Origin: Kribbella steppae
GTDB taxonomy: Bacteria; Actinomycetota; Actinomycetes; Propionibacteriales; Kribbellaceae
DNA length: 64,000 nt
Direction of reading: 5' to 3'
Assembly (NCBI RefSeq): GCF_004342025.1
Contig: NZ_SLWN01000015.1
Location: forward strand, 62,001-126,000
The notes under the pieces are model-generated. The model saw only the letters and a program-made list of their open reading frames with translations, did no database searches and was not told where the DNA came from. Each line of letters begins with the position of its first letter. The stretch's first letter is position 1. The translations under genes were made by a program, and so were the position numbers. Positions 42,111-51,244 of the stretch are shown here, piece by piece.

Positions 42111-44867
42111 ATGCCTGTACGTCGATGGTCCCTGCCCTTACTCGTCACACTCCTCGCCACCAGCGCCGGGTCGCTGGCCGCGGCCGGTCCACCCGCCCAA
42201 CCCGCCGACCAGCTCACCACCGCGTGGCACGACGGCGCGCTCCGGACCGACCCGGCCGGGCTCGTCTCGCGGTCCGACCTGGTCCAGGAGGGCCCGGCCT
42301 GGCGTGCGTACCAGGCGATGCCGCTCGGCAACGGCGTCCTCGGTGCCGCGGTCTGGGCAGAGAAGGGCTTCAGTGCCCAACTCAACCGTGTCGACACCTT
42401 CCCCGAACTCAAGTCCGCCGGGCGCCTCGTCGTACCCGGCCTCCAGCCGCTGATGCGCGCTGCCGACTACACCGGCCGGCTCGCGATGTACGACGGCCAG
42501 CTCGTCCAGCGTGGTGGTGGCATGTCGGCCCGCTCGTACGTGCGGGCCGACGCGGACCAGTTCGTCCTGGAGGTCACCGGCGCCGATCCCGGCAAGACGC
42601 AGACCGCGGACCTCAAGCTGTGGGAGGGCCGTACGCCGACTGCCAACGCCACCGGCGCGGTCGCCTCGCTCGCCGAGACCTTCCGCGACGCTGCCTCGGG
42701 CAGCCTGACCGGCGCTGTCGCCGCATTGACCGCCGGCGCCCGCGATGTCTCGGCATCCGTGGTCGACCCGCTGACTGTCCGCATCACCTTCCGCCCGAAT
42801 GCGGACGGCTCGTTCCGGCTGGTTGTCGGCGTTCCGTCGTACACGGGTGGCGACGTCGCGACGGCCGCGCGTCGTGCAGTCACTGAGTCGAAGAGCAAGC
42901 ACCTCGACTGGTGGCACGCGTTCTGGGCGAAGGCCGCGCCGATGCGGATCACCTCGAATGACGGCACCGGCGAGTACGTCGAGACCGTCCGGACGCTCCA
43001 GCTCTACACGATGGCCGCGTCGATGCGGTCGCCGGTGCCCAGTACGCACGGCGCGGTCATCCGGATGTTCTCGTCGGCCAAGGACCAGGCTGACTGGGCG
43101 CAGGACTCGTACTGGCACTTCAACCTGCGGATGATCATCTCGACCAACCTGGGTGCCGGCATCGGAGAGTTCAACTCGCCGTACTTCCGCTTCTACCTCG
43201 ACCGCGCCGACCTGATGAAGAAGTGGACGCACGACCACTGGTTCAACGCCCAGGGGACGTGTGTGCCGGAGTTCCTGCGGTACGACGGTACTGGCGACGG
43301 CTGCGACAACATGTCCGAGCCCGGTTGGGTGAAGCGCATCCTCAGCAGTGGACCGGAGTTGGTGAACAACATCTGGTGGCAGTACCGCTACACCGGCGAC
43401 CGGAATCTCCTGGATCGTGCCTACCCGCTGATTCGCGACATCGCGGAGTTCCATCTGGCCGCGCTGACACCTGGCGAGGACGGGTACCTGCATCTGGAGC
43501 ACGTGAACGCGCTCGAGGTGCAGTGGGACACCAATGACCCCGCACCCGACCTGGCCGCGATGCGGGTGATCTTCCCGATCGTCGCGGACCTGGCGTCGGC
43601 GCGGGGAGATTCTGCGCTCGCCGAGCGACTGAGGGTTGCTGTTGGGAAGCTTCCGCCGTTCCGGACTGTGCAGCGGGGTGGTGAGGAGGTGCTGGCGTGG
43701 TCCGGCACCGACGAAGAGGCGCACAACACGCAGAACCCGGAGATGGAGGTGCTCTGGCCGTGGGGGCTCTTCGACGAGACCTCCGAGCTGATGCAGGCGA
43801 CGTACCGGCAACGGGTCTACCCGCAGGACAAGGACTGGGGTATGGACACCACGTGGGCCGCGCGCCTCGGCCAGGCCGACGAGGTGAAGCGGCTGATGCT
43901 GAAGGGGATCCAGGACTTCCAGATCTTCCCGAACGGCTTCACCGTGCACCGCACTGGCCGTGAGCCTGTCCGGCAGGGGAGCTTCTACAACGAGTGGGGC
44001 GGCGTCCTGACGACCGGTCTGCAGGAGGCGCTCGTCCAGTCGTACGACGGGATCGTGCAGGTCGCACCGGCTTGGCCAAGCGAGTGGGATGTTGCTGGGT
44101 CTGTGGAGATCGAAGGTGGTCACCGGATCAGCACTGAGGTCCGTGACGGCGTACCGAGCCTGATCGGCATCCAGGCGGGCAGCCGCGAGTCTCTGCGTGT
44201 CCGCAACCCGTGGCCGGGCCAGCAGGTGCGCGTGATCGACTCGCGCGGCCGGACTGTCGTCGGACCCGTTGGCGATGATGTCCTGACGGTGCCTGTGCTG
44301 GCCAACCAGTCTTATGTTGTCGAACGCGTCGCCGTACCGCTGTCGTCCTTCAAGCACGTGCGACTGACCGGACAGCCCGCGTCTGCGGTCAAGACGGTCG
44401 GCACGCGCATGCTCGGCGTACCCAAGAGTGAGCCGCCGATGCTGAGCGATCTGGTCACCGTACGCACCCCGGACAAGCTGTCGAACCTCGTGAAGGCACA
44501 GCCCGGCGCAGAGATCTACGTGGATCGCAGCTACAAGATCACCGACCTCCCGGCGGAGTTGACCGGACAGGCGATGGTCCCAGGCTCCAACGACGACTCG
44601 AAGGCAACCGCACCAGCCGACTACCTGACCCTTAACCTCACAGGCCCGGCAACGGTGTACGTCGCCTACGACCCCCGAGGCGAGAACGATTGGTGGCCGG
44701 CTTGGCTCAACACCTTCACCAAGACAGGCGAGACCGTAGGCACCACGGACCAACGCCTGATCCTCTTCAAGCGTGAGGTACCAGCGGGGCAGCTCGCGTT
44801 GGGCCCGAACTCGGGCATCGAAGGCAAGGGGAACTCCAGCTATATAACCTTCGTTACTCCTCGCTGA
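42111..44867 (+). CDS. Secreted GH95-like protein with altered active-site motifs
   Basis: The 918-residue protein has a signal peptide (SLPLLVTLLATSAGSLAAAG) and a GH95-like (alpha/alpha)6 core (AYQAMPLGNGVLGAAVW near the start, QEALVQSYDGIVQVAPAWP near residue 640). In place of the GH95 NxNxxMNYW motif it has YWHFNLRMIISTNLG, and SPSxSPE and DGNFGG are not recognisable. It may therefore use a different catalytic pair or a different substrate. A C-terminal domain of about 150 residues (VYVAYDPRGENDWWPAWL, ALGPNSG) looks like an extra beta-sandwich of unknown role. It starts 32 nt after the AKR stop with an AAAGG site. Confidence 0.75.
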   Translation: MPVRRWSLPLLVTLLATSAGSLAAAGPPAQPADQLTTAWHDGALRTDPAGLVSRSDLVQEGPAWRAYQAMPLGNGVLGAAVWAEKGFSAQLNRVDTFPELKSAGRLVVPGLQPLMRAADYTGRLAMYDGQLVQRGGGMSARSYVRADADQFVLEVTGADPGKTQTADLKLWEGRTPTANATGAVASLAETFRDAASGSLTGAVAALTAGARDVSASVVDPLTVRITFRPNADGSFRLVVGVPSYTGGDVATAARRAVTESKSKHLDWWHAFWAKAAPMRITSNDGTGEYVETVRTLQLYTMAASMRSPVPSTHGAVIRMFSSAKDQADWAQDSYWHFNLRMIISTNLGAGIGEFNSPYFRFYLDRADLMKKWTHDHWFNAQGTCVPEFLRYDGTGDGCDNMSEPGWVKRILSSGPELVNNIWWQYRYTGDRNLLDRAYPLIRDIAEFHLAALTPGEDGYLHLEHVNALEVQWDTNDPAPDLAAMRVIFPIVADLASARGDSALAERLRVAVGKLPPFRTVQRGGEEVLAWSGTDEEAHNTQNPEMEVLWPWGLFDETSELMQATYRQRVYPQDKDWGMDTTWAARLGQADEVKRLMLKGIQDFQIFPNGFTVHRTGREPVRQGSFYNEWGGVLTTGLQEALVQSYDGIVQVAPAWPSEWDVAGSVEIEGGHRISTEVRDGVPSLIGIQAGSRESLRVRNPWPGQQVRVIDSRGRTVVGPVGDDVLTVPVLANQSYVVERVAVPLSSFKHVRLTGQPASAVKTVGTRMLGVPKSEPPMLSDLVTVRTPDKLSNLVKAQPGAEIYVDRSYKITDLPAELTGQAMVPGSNDDSKATAPADYLTLNLTGPATVYVAYDPRGENDWWPAWLNTFTKTGETVGTTDQRLILFKREVPAGQLALGPNSGIEGKGNSSYITFVTPR

Positions 44868-44868
44868 C

Positions 44869-44994
44869 ATGTTCAACCACGAACCCGACGACTACGACTG
44901 CCCGTTCTGCCTGGTTGCGGCTGGCGGTGAGAACGCCTTCACCGGGCAACAGGACATCGTGCTGCGGCTGCGGGAGTACTTCGCCGGGGCCTAG
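44869..44994 (+). pseudogene. Truncated HIT-family gene remnant
   Basis: A 41-codon frame begins MFNHEPDDYDCPFCLVAAGG, which matches the N terminus of actinobacterial HIT-family proteins (zinc-like CPFC followed by GGEN). It then runs only to REYFAGA and stops. The rest of the HIT domain, including the His triad, is missing. The remnant overlaps the 3' end of the convergent methyltransferase gene. It starts 1 nt after the GH95-like stop. It is most likely a gene decayed by deletion rather than a functional short peptide. Confidence 0.7.
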
Positions 44995-46030
44995 CTGGCT
45001 CGGCTACGAGGATTCGGGGATGCTGCCCGGCGACAGCGACGTCGTACACGTCGTGGATCCGCCAGGCAGTGTCCCCGATCATCCTTGCCGCCTGTTCGTG
45101 GTTGAGGATCGCGACGACGAGCCCGTCCGGTTTCAGAACCCGGCGCCATTGGTTCAGGTACGGCGCGAGGTCGCCGATGCCGAGGCGGACGTCCCAGGGC
45201 GGGTTGGTCACGATGCGATCGAACTGACCGGCTAGAGCTCGTGCGTTGCCGGTGCGCCAGTGGATGGGCGCGTGGTCGGCGGTGTTCGCGCGGGCGGCCG
45301 CGATCGTCGCCTTGTCAATTCCCAGATAGGTCGCACTGGGTGCGATGGCCTGCGCCTCGAGCAGGAGCGTTCCCGCGCCGCAGAAGGGGTCTACCACTCG
45401 ATGCCCCTCGCCGATGTTCGCGATCCTCGCCATTGCGGCGGCGACTGGTGGGTGCAGGCTGCCAGTGACCGTGTGCCGGCGGTACTCGCGCCGATGGAGG
45501 GGTACGTCGAACGGCCGGACGCCGACCCACATCGTCGTACCGTCGAGCACGACCCGCCAGTCGACCCGCTCGGTCGGCGGAGCTGTGCCGTTCCGGCGCG
45601 AGTGATACCTGGAGCCGGCGAGCCTCTGCACGGCTTCACCGACGAGGTCTTCGACGTCGAACCGATTGTAGTTGCGGGTTCCCTGGAATGACGCGCTCAC
45701 CGCGAGACGGCCAGGTGGGCAGCCGCGCAGGTCAAGGCTGTTCACGGCTGCGGTCAACGCCGCTCTGGTGCGGCCTGGGTCGGTGACGGCGGCCTGGACG
45801 ATGAAGAGATCGTCGGCGAGGCGTGGTGGGTTGGTGACGATCGTCGCGGAGGTGGGTTCGACGATGAGTTGACGTTTGGACAGGTCGATCACGCGGTGAT
45901 TCGCCGCGGTCAGCTCGGCAGCGGCCAGGCGCTCCAAGCCGGTGACGGTTCGCACCAGCACCATCGGCTGCTCACCGATGCACAGGGCTCGGGTGATCGA
46001 CTCTGCCGCGCCAAGGCGCGCAGAGGGCAT
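44939..46030 (-). CDS. THUMP-domain class I SAM-dependent RNA methyltransferase
   Basis: The 363-residue protein has an N-terminal THUMP-like part (residues about 23-190) and a Rossmann methyltransferase domain. SAM and target motifs are VVDPFCGAGTLLLEAQA and the catalytic NPPW in DRIVTNPPWDVRLG, which marks N2-guanine methylation of tRNA or rRNA (Trm14/RlmL-like). ATG 46030 has GGGAG 8 nt upstream; a second ATG at 45964 is possible. The last 17 or so residues (RPRRSTPAAAARCPVAR) are read from DNA that on the other strand belongs to the HIT remnant, so the native stop seems to have been lost in a deletion. Confidence 0.82.
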   Translation of the reverse strand: MPSARLGAAESITRALCIGEQPMVLVRTVTGLERLAAAELTAANHRVIDLSKRQLIVEPTSATIVTNPPRLADDLFIVQAAVTDPGRTRAALTAAVNSLDLRGCPPGRLAVSASFQGTRNYNRFDVEDLVGEAVQRLAGSRYHSRRNGTAPPTERVDWRVVLDGTTMWVGVRPFDVPLHRREYRRHTVTGSLHPPVAAAMARIANIGEGHRVVDPFCGAGTLLLEAQAIAPSATYLGIDKATIAAARANTADHAPIHWRTGNARALAGQFDRIVTNPPWDVRLGIGDLAPYLNQWRRVLKPDGLVVAILNHEQAARMIGDTAWRIHDVYDVAVAGQHPRILVAEPARPRRSTPAAAARCPVAR

Positions 46031-46054
46031 GACAATGTCTCCCGGTCAGCGGTC

Positions 46055-46079
46055 GGGAGCGGCCAATCGGTCCGCTCCC
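46055..46079. promoter_or_regulatory. Inverted repeat upstream of methyltransferase gene
   Basis: GGGAGCGG (46055-46062) and CCGCTCCC (46072-46079) form an 8-bp palindrome with a 9-nt centre, 25 nt before the methyltransferase start. It may be an operator or a leader hairpin. The rest of the 119-nt spacer shows nothing recognisable. Confidence 0.4.
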
Positions 46080-46149
46080 GCATCGCCGGCCGCGGGCAGA
46101 GCCTCGAACTGGCCAGCGGGAGGCTAGCCCAGTCGGAAGAAGAAGCTTG

Positions 46150-49062
46150 TCATGGCGCCGATGATGGCACAGCCGCGTCGCCCTGCCCACCGAATTCCCG
46201 GAAGGTCAGCGTGAAGGTGCGCTCGGCAACTTCCAGCGTGTGCTGTGCAGTCGCCGCCGGACCACACGACGCGCTACCGAGCCCGTTCTGGGCCAGGTCC
46301 AGGTTGACGAAGACGTGCTCGCGCGGCGTGAGGTCGGACCGGTGACGAGCACGCTCCAGATCCTCGGTGGTCCATCGCCGGGCGGTCAGCTGGAAGTACG
46401 GCGCTCCTTCCACCCGCAACCCGTTGCCATCGGCATCCGTCAGCTCAGCCCAGCGCACGTCGATCCGCGATCCGTTCTCCTGCGGTACGACGTACGGCGT
46501 CTGGAACTCGTCCACCGTGCACTCGTAGCGCCCGACCCGAGCAGCCTCTCGACTGTCGGCGTACGCCTCCCCTGGACCGCCACCGAACCACCGGACCTTG
46601 CCGAAGCTGGCCGGCAGCGCCATCCGCACACCGAGACGCGGCCAACTCCCGCAGCGCGGTGTGATCGCGGACCCCTCCCACTCCCCCTCGGGCACCACAT
46701 CCACGGTCAGCTGCAACCCATCTCCGAGAGCTCGCCACCGGTACGACACCCGCACGCCCAGGCCGAGCCCGTTCGGCGCGACCCGCCCGCGGACCACCAA
46801 CTCCTGGTCCTCGACGACAACCTCATCTACCCGGTGCTCGAGTCGATCGAGTCCAGCGGCCCGCCACTCGACGGCGACCGAGTTGTTCCCACCCTGCCCG
46901 TTGTCGTTGTCAGTAGGCGCCCGCCACAAGTCAAGCCGCGGCCCCTTCACCGGCACCCCGAACAGCCGAACCAGCCGCCCCGACCGCGCGTCGAACTCCC
47001 CACCCCCAAAGACAACCTTGCCGTCCACCGGCCGCAGCCGCTCGTCCCCGCCCTTCACCGGTTCTTCGGCCGGCGCACTCGGCAGTGGGAACTGCGTCCA
47101 CGCGACCTCGTGCCCGGCAGCGGCCCACGGCTCGTCCTTGGCCAACACAGCACGAACCGTCATCCACCGCTCCCCCAGATCGGGCCGAGCCTCCACCTGC
47201 ACGGGCATGCCCACCTCAACCGCCGCGCCCGCCTCGACTGCAGGAACCTCCAACCTTCCGGCAGCGACCTCGACCCCGTCGACCTCCTCCACCCAAAGGA
47301 AGTCCAGGTGATCCAGCGTCGCGAAGGTCTGCAGGTTGTGGATGGTCAGGGGCTCGGGCCCGGTGATGCGCACCGGCTCGATCACCTTCTTGAGCTCGAG
47401 CAACCCCGGCGATGGCGTCCGATCCGGAAGCATCAACCCGTCGATGCAGAAGTTGGCTCCATGGACACGTTCGCCGAAGTCGCCGCCGTACACGTAGTCG
47501 GTTGCGCCCGGCAACAGCAACCCATGATCGATCCACTCCCAGACGAACCCACCCTGCAGCCGCGGATACCGTTCCATCACCCGCTGATAGTCCGTCAGCC
47601 CACCAGGGCCGTTGCCCATGGCATGCGCATACTCGGCGAGGACGAACGGCAACCCCCGACGACGCGCCTCCAGCGCAGGATCGTCAATGGACACGTCCTC
47701 GGTGCGCGTCCCGATGCGTTCCAGCTCGTCCAGCGGCGTATACATCAAGCTGTAGAAGTCGGAGAACTCGTAACTGCGGTCCCGCTCGTAGAACAGCGCC
47801 CGGCCCGGATCGCGCTCCCGCGTCCACTCCGCCAGGACCCCGAAGTTGCGGCCGCGGTGGCTCTCGTTCGCCAACGACCAGATGATCACACTCGGGTGGT
47901 TCTTGTCGCGTTCGACCATCCGGCGCATCCGGTCGAGCATCATCGGCGCCCAGTCCGGATCGTCGGCCGGATTCCCGCGCCAGTCGGGGTAGATGAACCC
48001 GTGCGTCTCGATGTCGCACTCGTCGATCACCCACAACCCGAGCTCGTCACACAGGTCGAGGAACGCGGGATGCGGCGGGTAATGCGCCGTCCGGACCGCG
48101 TTGAGGTTGTGTTGCTTCATCAGCACCAGGTCCTGGCGCATGGTCTCGACACTGACCGCACGCCCGCGGCGAGGATCATGTTCGTGCCGGTTCACGCCAC
48201 GGAAGAACAGCGGTCGCCCGTTCACCGTCAGCAGCCCGTCGACCATCGCGACCGTGCGGAACCCGATCCGCACCTCGACCGTCTCCCCGCCGGCCTCGAC
48301 GTGAGCGTCGTACAACCGAGGAATCTCGGCCGACCACGGCTCCACGCTCGGGATGCTCACGGTCTCCCCCGGCGCCAACTCCAGCCCGAGCTCGGGAACG
48401 AGGATCCGGGCGTACGACGGATCGACGTCGACCCGCAAGGTCCCACCGCCGGTGACATGGTCGTAGTCCGCATGCACGAACACATCCTCGACCAGCGGCC
48501 GGGCCAAGAGCGTCACGTCCCGGAAGATCCCCGGCAACCACCACATGTCCTGGTCCTCGAGGTAACTCCCCGACGACCACTGATGCACTCTGACCGCGAT
48601 GAGGTTCCGGCCCGGCCTCAGCAGCGACCCGACCTCGAACTCACTCGGCAGCCGGCTCCCCTTCGCCGTCCCGATCTCGACACCGTTCACCCACACCTTG
48701 AAACACGAGTCGACCCCTTCGAACCGCAGGACGGCGCCGTCCCGCGGCCAGTCGTCCGGCAGGTCGAACCACCGCCGGTGATCCCCGGTCGGGTTGGCGT
48801 CCGGTGCGCGCGGCGGGTCGATCGGGAAAGGGAACGCGGTATTCGTGTACCGCGGCCGGTCGTACCCCTGCAGCACCCAGTGCCCCGGCACCTCCAACTC
48901 GTCCCAACCGTCGTCACCCGCGATCGGATCCACCGGTGCCTCGGGCCAGAACTTGAACTGCCAACGCCCGTTCAGACTGAGCTTCGGCCGCGACGACCTG
49001 AGCCATGCCCGTGGCGTGCGCATCCCGGTCCCCGGCACGAGATCCTCGAAGTACGACGTCAT
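46150..49062 (-). CDS. lacZ: GH2 beta-galactosidase (LacZ type)
   Basis: The 970-residue protein has the five-domain LacZ layout including the small-chain domain (FGGGEFDARSGRL, RAPTDNDNGQGG). The acid/base is E400 in SLANESHRG and the nucleophile E477 in LAEYAHAMGN; H344-like and W-rich galactose-site segments (RTAHYPPHP) are intact. There is no signal peptide, so it hydrolyses imported beta-galactosides in the cytosol, most likely galacto-oligosaccharides from pectic galactan. The start overlaps the GH42 stop (ATGA). It is the last gene of the GH28-LacI-GH42-GH2 run. Confidence 0.93.
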   Translation of the reverse strand: MTSYFEDLVPGTGMRTPRAWLRSSRPKLSLNGRWQFKFWPEAPVDPIAGDDGWDELEVPGHWVLQGYDRPRYTNTAFPFPIDPPRAPDANPTGDHRRWFDLPDDWPRDGAVLRFEGVDSCFKVWVNGVEIGTAKGSRLPSEFEVGSLLRPGRNLIAVRVHQWSSGSYLEDQDMWWLPGIFRDVTLLARPLVEDVFVHADYDHVTGGGTLRVDVDPSYARILVPELGLELAPGETVSIPSVEPWSAEIPRLYDAHVEAGGETVEVRIGFRTVAMVDGLLTVNGRPLFFRGVNRHEHDPRRGRAVSVETMRQDLVLMKQHNLNAVRTAHYPPHPAFLDLCDELGLWVIDECDIETHGFIYPDWRGNPADDPDWAPMMLDRMRRMVERDKNHPSVIIWSLANESHRGRNFGVLAEWTRERDPGRALFYERDRSYEFSDFYSLMYTPLDELERIGTRTEDVSIDDPALEARRRGLPFVLAEYAHAMGNGPGGLTDYQRVMERYPRLQGGFVWEWIDHGLLLPGATDYVYGGDFGERVHGANFCIDGLMLPDRTPSPGLLELKKVIEPVRITGPEPLTIHNLQTFATLDHLDFLWVEEVDGVEVAAGRLEVPAVEAGAAVEVGMPVQVEARPDLGERWMTVRAVLAKDEPWAAAGHEVAWTQFPLPSAPAEEPVKGGDERLRPVDGKVVFGGGEFDARSGRLVRLFGVPVKGPRLDLWRAPTDNDNGQGGNNSVAVEWRAAGLDRLEHRVDEVVVEDQELVVRGRVAPNGLGLGVRVSYRWRALGDGLQLTVDVVPEGEWEGSAITPRCGSWPRLGVRMALPASFGKVRWFGGGPGEAYADSREAARVGRYECTVDEFQTPYVVPQENGSRIDVRWAELTDADGNGLRVEGAPYFQLTARRWTTEDLERARHRSDLTPREHVFVNLDLAQNGLGSASCGPAATAQHTLEVAERTFTLTFREFGGQGDAAVPSSAP

Positions 49063-51092
49063 GCCCGCTCCTCCCTCACCACGCGCACATCACGAGGCGC
49101 AAGCTCAAGCCGATCGACCGTCAGGCCCTTCGGCGGTTCGACGGATACCGGCGAGCCGGACCAGTTGTGGATGAACCACAGCCGCTCACCCGCAGGGTTC
49201 ACCGCCGACACAGCCGTCACCGAGGCAGGGAGACCGGGCCACACGCTGTCCACCGCACGGGTGAAGACCGAGCGAGCGAGTGCATTGTCCGGAACGGTCC
49301 CGACCACCGTCACCCTGCCCGCCCCGAATTCCTTACTGGTGACGACCGGCCGTCGCCCGCCGCCGGGATGCTCGAACGCGGCCAGCACCTCCGCGTCGTC
49401 CACGATCAACCTCTCGGCCCACCGGGTCGCGTGTCCGTCCAGGCCGGCCACGGGCTGCGGGTCCAGCAGGTTCTCGTACTCCAGGTAGTGAACGCCCGCC
49501 GCCGCACGCAACCGCGCCGGCGCAACCTCCGCCCGCGCCCGCGCCTCCGGATCGGCGTACGCGGTCCGCGGTCCGATCACCAAGTGACCGCCGGCCTGCG
49601 CGTAGCCGACCAACAGATCCAGCACCGCGTCGGACGCGATGTACAGCGCGGGCACCACCAACGCCGGATACCGCGACACCAACTCGACCGGATCGTCTCC
49701 AAGACGCTCGACGGGCACGATGCCTGGCCGCAGCCCGGCGACGAGCACGCCGGTGTAGAACGCGGTGACGATCGTCCGGTACGACGACTTGTCCGGCGCA
49801 CCACCCGGATGCGCCAGCGGCGGCTGGAACTGCAACGCCCAATCGCTCTCCGTCGACCACACGATCGCCACATCGACATCCGGCCGTAGCTCAGCCACCG
49901 ACTCCCCGGCCTGCGCGAACTCGGCTCCGATCGCCGCGATCTCGTCGTACACCCGTCCCGGCTGCAGGCCGTGGCCGAGGATTCCGCCCCAGAACGTCTC
50001 CGCGCCGTGATGGATCGAGTGCCAGTGCCAGTACTGCACCATCCGCGCGCCGCGCGACACCATCGCCCAGGCGAGTTGCCGGAGCTGGCCGTCGTACGGC
50101 GGATGGTTCAGCTGCGAGCCGCCGATCGAGGTCGCGTTCGTCTCGGTGATCAGGAACGGTTCACCACGCGAGCCGTAGACGCGGTCGGCCGCGAGGTACA
50201 GCTCGGCGACGCTGCGTCCGATCCAGCCGGGCTCGAACCGCGGCGGTTGCGCCGGCCGCTCCAACCCGTCCTGGACGTGCACGTAAAGGTTGCCCGCCGC
50301 AACATCCAGCGTCGACGACAGCGGTACGTCGGCCACCGCGGCCCGGTCGTAGGCCAGACACGTTGTCACGAACTGCTCCGGCCGCCGCAGCTCGCGAACC
50401 AGCTCAGCCTGCCAGCGGATGAACTCGGTCGTCCGCGAGGCCTGGAACCGTCGCCAGGCCAGGTCGTACGACGGTGTGCTGTTCCCATCCGGTCGCCACA
50501 GGTCCGACCAGTCGCTCAACCGGTGCGACCAGTACGTCAGTCCCCACGCCTCGTTGAGTGTGTCGACGTCCCCGTACGTCTCCCGCAGCCGCGCGACGAA
50601 CGTCTGGAACGCACTCTCGTTGTGCGGCAGCAACAAACCGGGCTCATTGTCGACTTGATAGCCGATCACGGCCGGGTGGTCGCGATGGTGCTCGACGATC
50701 CGCCGGATCACCCGCTCGGCGTGGAACAGGAACGCCGGCTGGTGATAGTCCACCTCCTGCCGCACACCCCATGGCACCCGCTCCCCGGTACGACGCTCGG
50801 CCGCGATCTCCGGGTGCGCCCGCTGCAGCCATGGCGGCACGGCGTACGTCGGAGTCCCCAGGACGACGCCGATCCCGCGATCCGCCGCTCCGTCGAGCAC
50901 CGGCCGGATCCAGTCGAGCTCGAACACCCCGTCCCGCGGCTCCCACGTCGACCACACGGACTCGCCGACCCGGATGGCGGTGATCCCGGCCGCCACCATC
51001 AGATCAAGATCTGTCTCCACCCGATCGCGCAACTCAGCTGGCAGATACTCCGGGTAGTAGGCCGTCCCCAACACAACCCGCGGCGGCAGCAT
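49059..51092 (-). CDS. GH42 beta-galactosidase
   Basis: The 677-residue protein has a GH42 TIM barrel (residues about 1-380, AYYPEYLPAELR at the start), a trimerisation domain and a small C-terminal domain. The acid/base is E150 in YQVDNEPG and the nucleophile E317 in LITETNA. It is cytosolic and should cut beta-1,4 or beta-1,3 galactosyl links of short oligosaccharides, complementing the GH2 enzyme translated from the same message. The 14-bp palindromic site 31-44 nt upstream is the likely control point. Confidence 0.92.
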   Translation of the reverse strand: MLPPRVVLGTAYYPEYLPAELRDRVETDLDLMVAAGITAIRVGESVWSTWEPRDGVFELDWIRPVLDGAADRGIGVVLGTPTYAVPPWLQRAHPEIAAERRTGERVPWGVRQEVDYHQPAFLFHAERVIRRIVEHHRDHPAVIGYQVDNEPGLLLPHNESAFQTFVARLRETYGDVDTLNEAWGLTYWSHRLSDWSDLWRPDGNSTPSYDLAWRRFQASRTTEFIRWQAELVRELRRPEQFVTTCLAYDRAAVADVPLSSTLDVAAGNLYVHVQDGLERPAQPPRFEPGWIGRSVAELYLAADRVYGSRGEPFLITETNATSIGGSQLNHPPYDGQLRQLAWAMVSRGARMVQYWHWHSIHHGAETFWGGILGHGLQPGRVYDEIAAIGAEFAQAGESVAELRPDVDVAIVWSTESDWALQFQPPLAHPGGAPDKSSYRTIVTAFYTGVLVAGLRPGIVPVERLGDDPVELVSRYPALVVPALYIASDAVLDLLVGYAQAGGHLVIGPRTAYADPEARARAEVAPARLRAAAGVHYLEYENLLDPQPVAGLDGHATRWAERLIVDDAEVLAAFEHPGGGRRPVVTSKEFGAGRVTVVGTVPDNALARSVFTRAVDSVWPGLPASVTAVSAVNPAGERLWFIHNWSGSPVSVEPPKGLTVDRLELAPRDVRVVREERA

Positions 51093-51122
51093 GCGTAGAA
51101 GCTAACCGATGTCGCCTCCGAG

Positions 51123-51136
51123 TGCAATCGTTTGCA
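51123..51136. promoter_or_regulatory. LacI-type operator upstream of GH42/GH2 genes
   Basis: TGCAATCGTTTGCA has TGCAA/TTGCA arms and is identical to the site at 53816-53829. It lies in the 152-nt spacer between the LacI gene and the GH42 gene, 31 nt before the GH42 start. Confidence 0.7.
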
Positions 51137-51244
51137 CGCGGCACTTCAGCACAGAAGGCGGGCGCGGGAGCTGGAGGCGGCGCGGGTGATCGGGGGCGCG
51201 CGGGTGACGGGGCGGGCGTGGGTGACGGGGCGGGCGACCGGAGG

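Noticed and set aside
46240..49488. A 1082-codon open frame on the plus strand opposite the GH2/GH42 genes
   Set aside because: It is a GC-rich antisense shadow: composition is Arg/Pro/His-rich with no domain, and the minus strand holds clear beta-galactosidases with catalytic residues.
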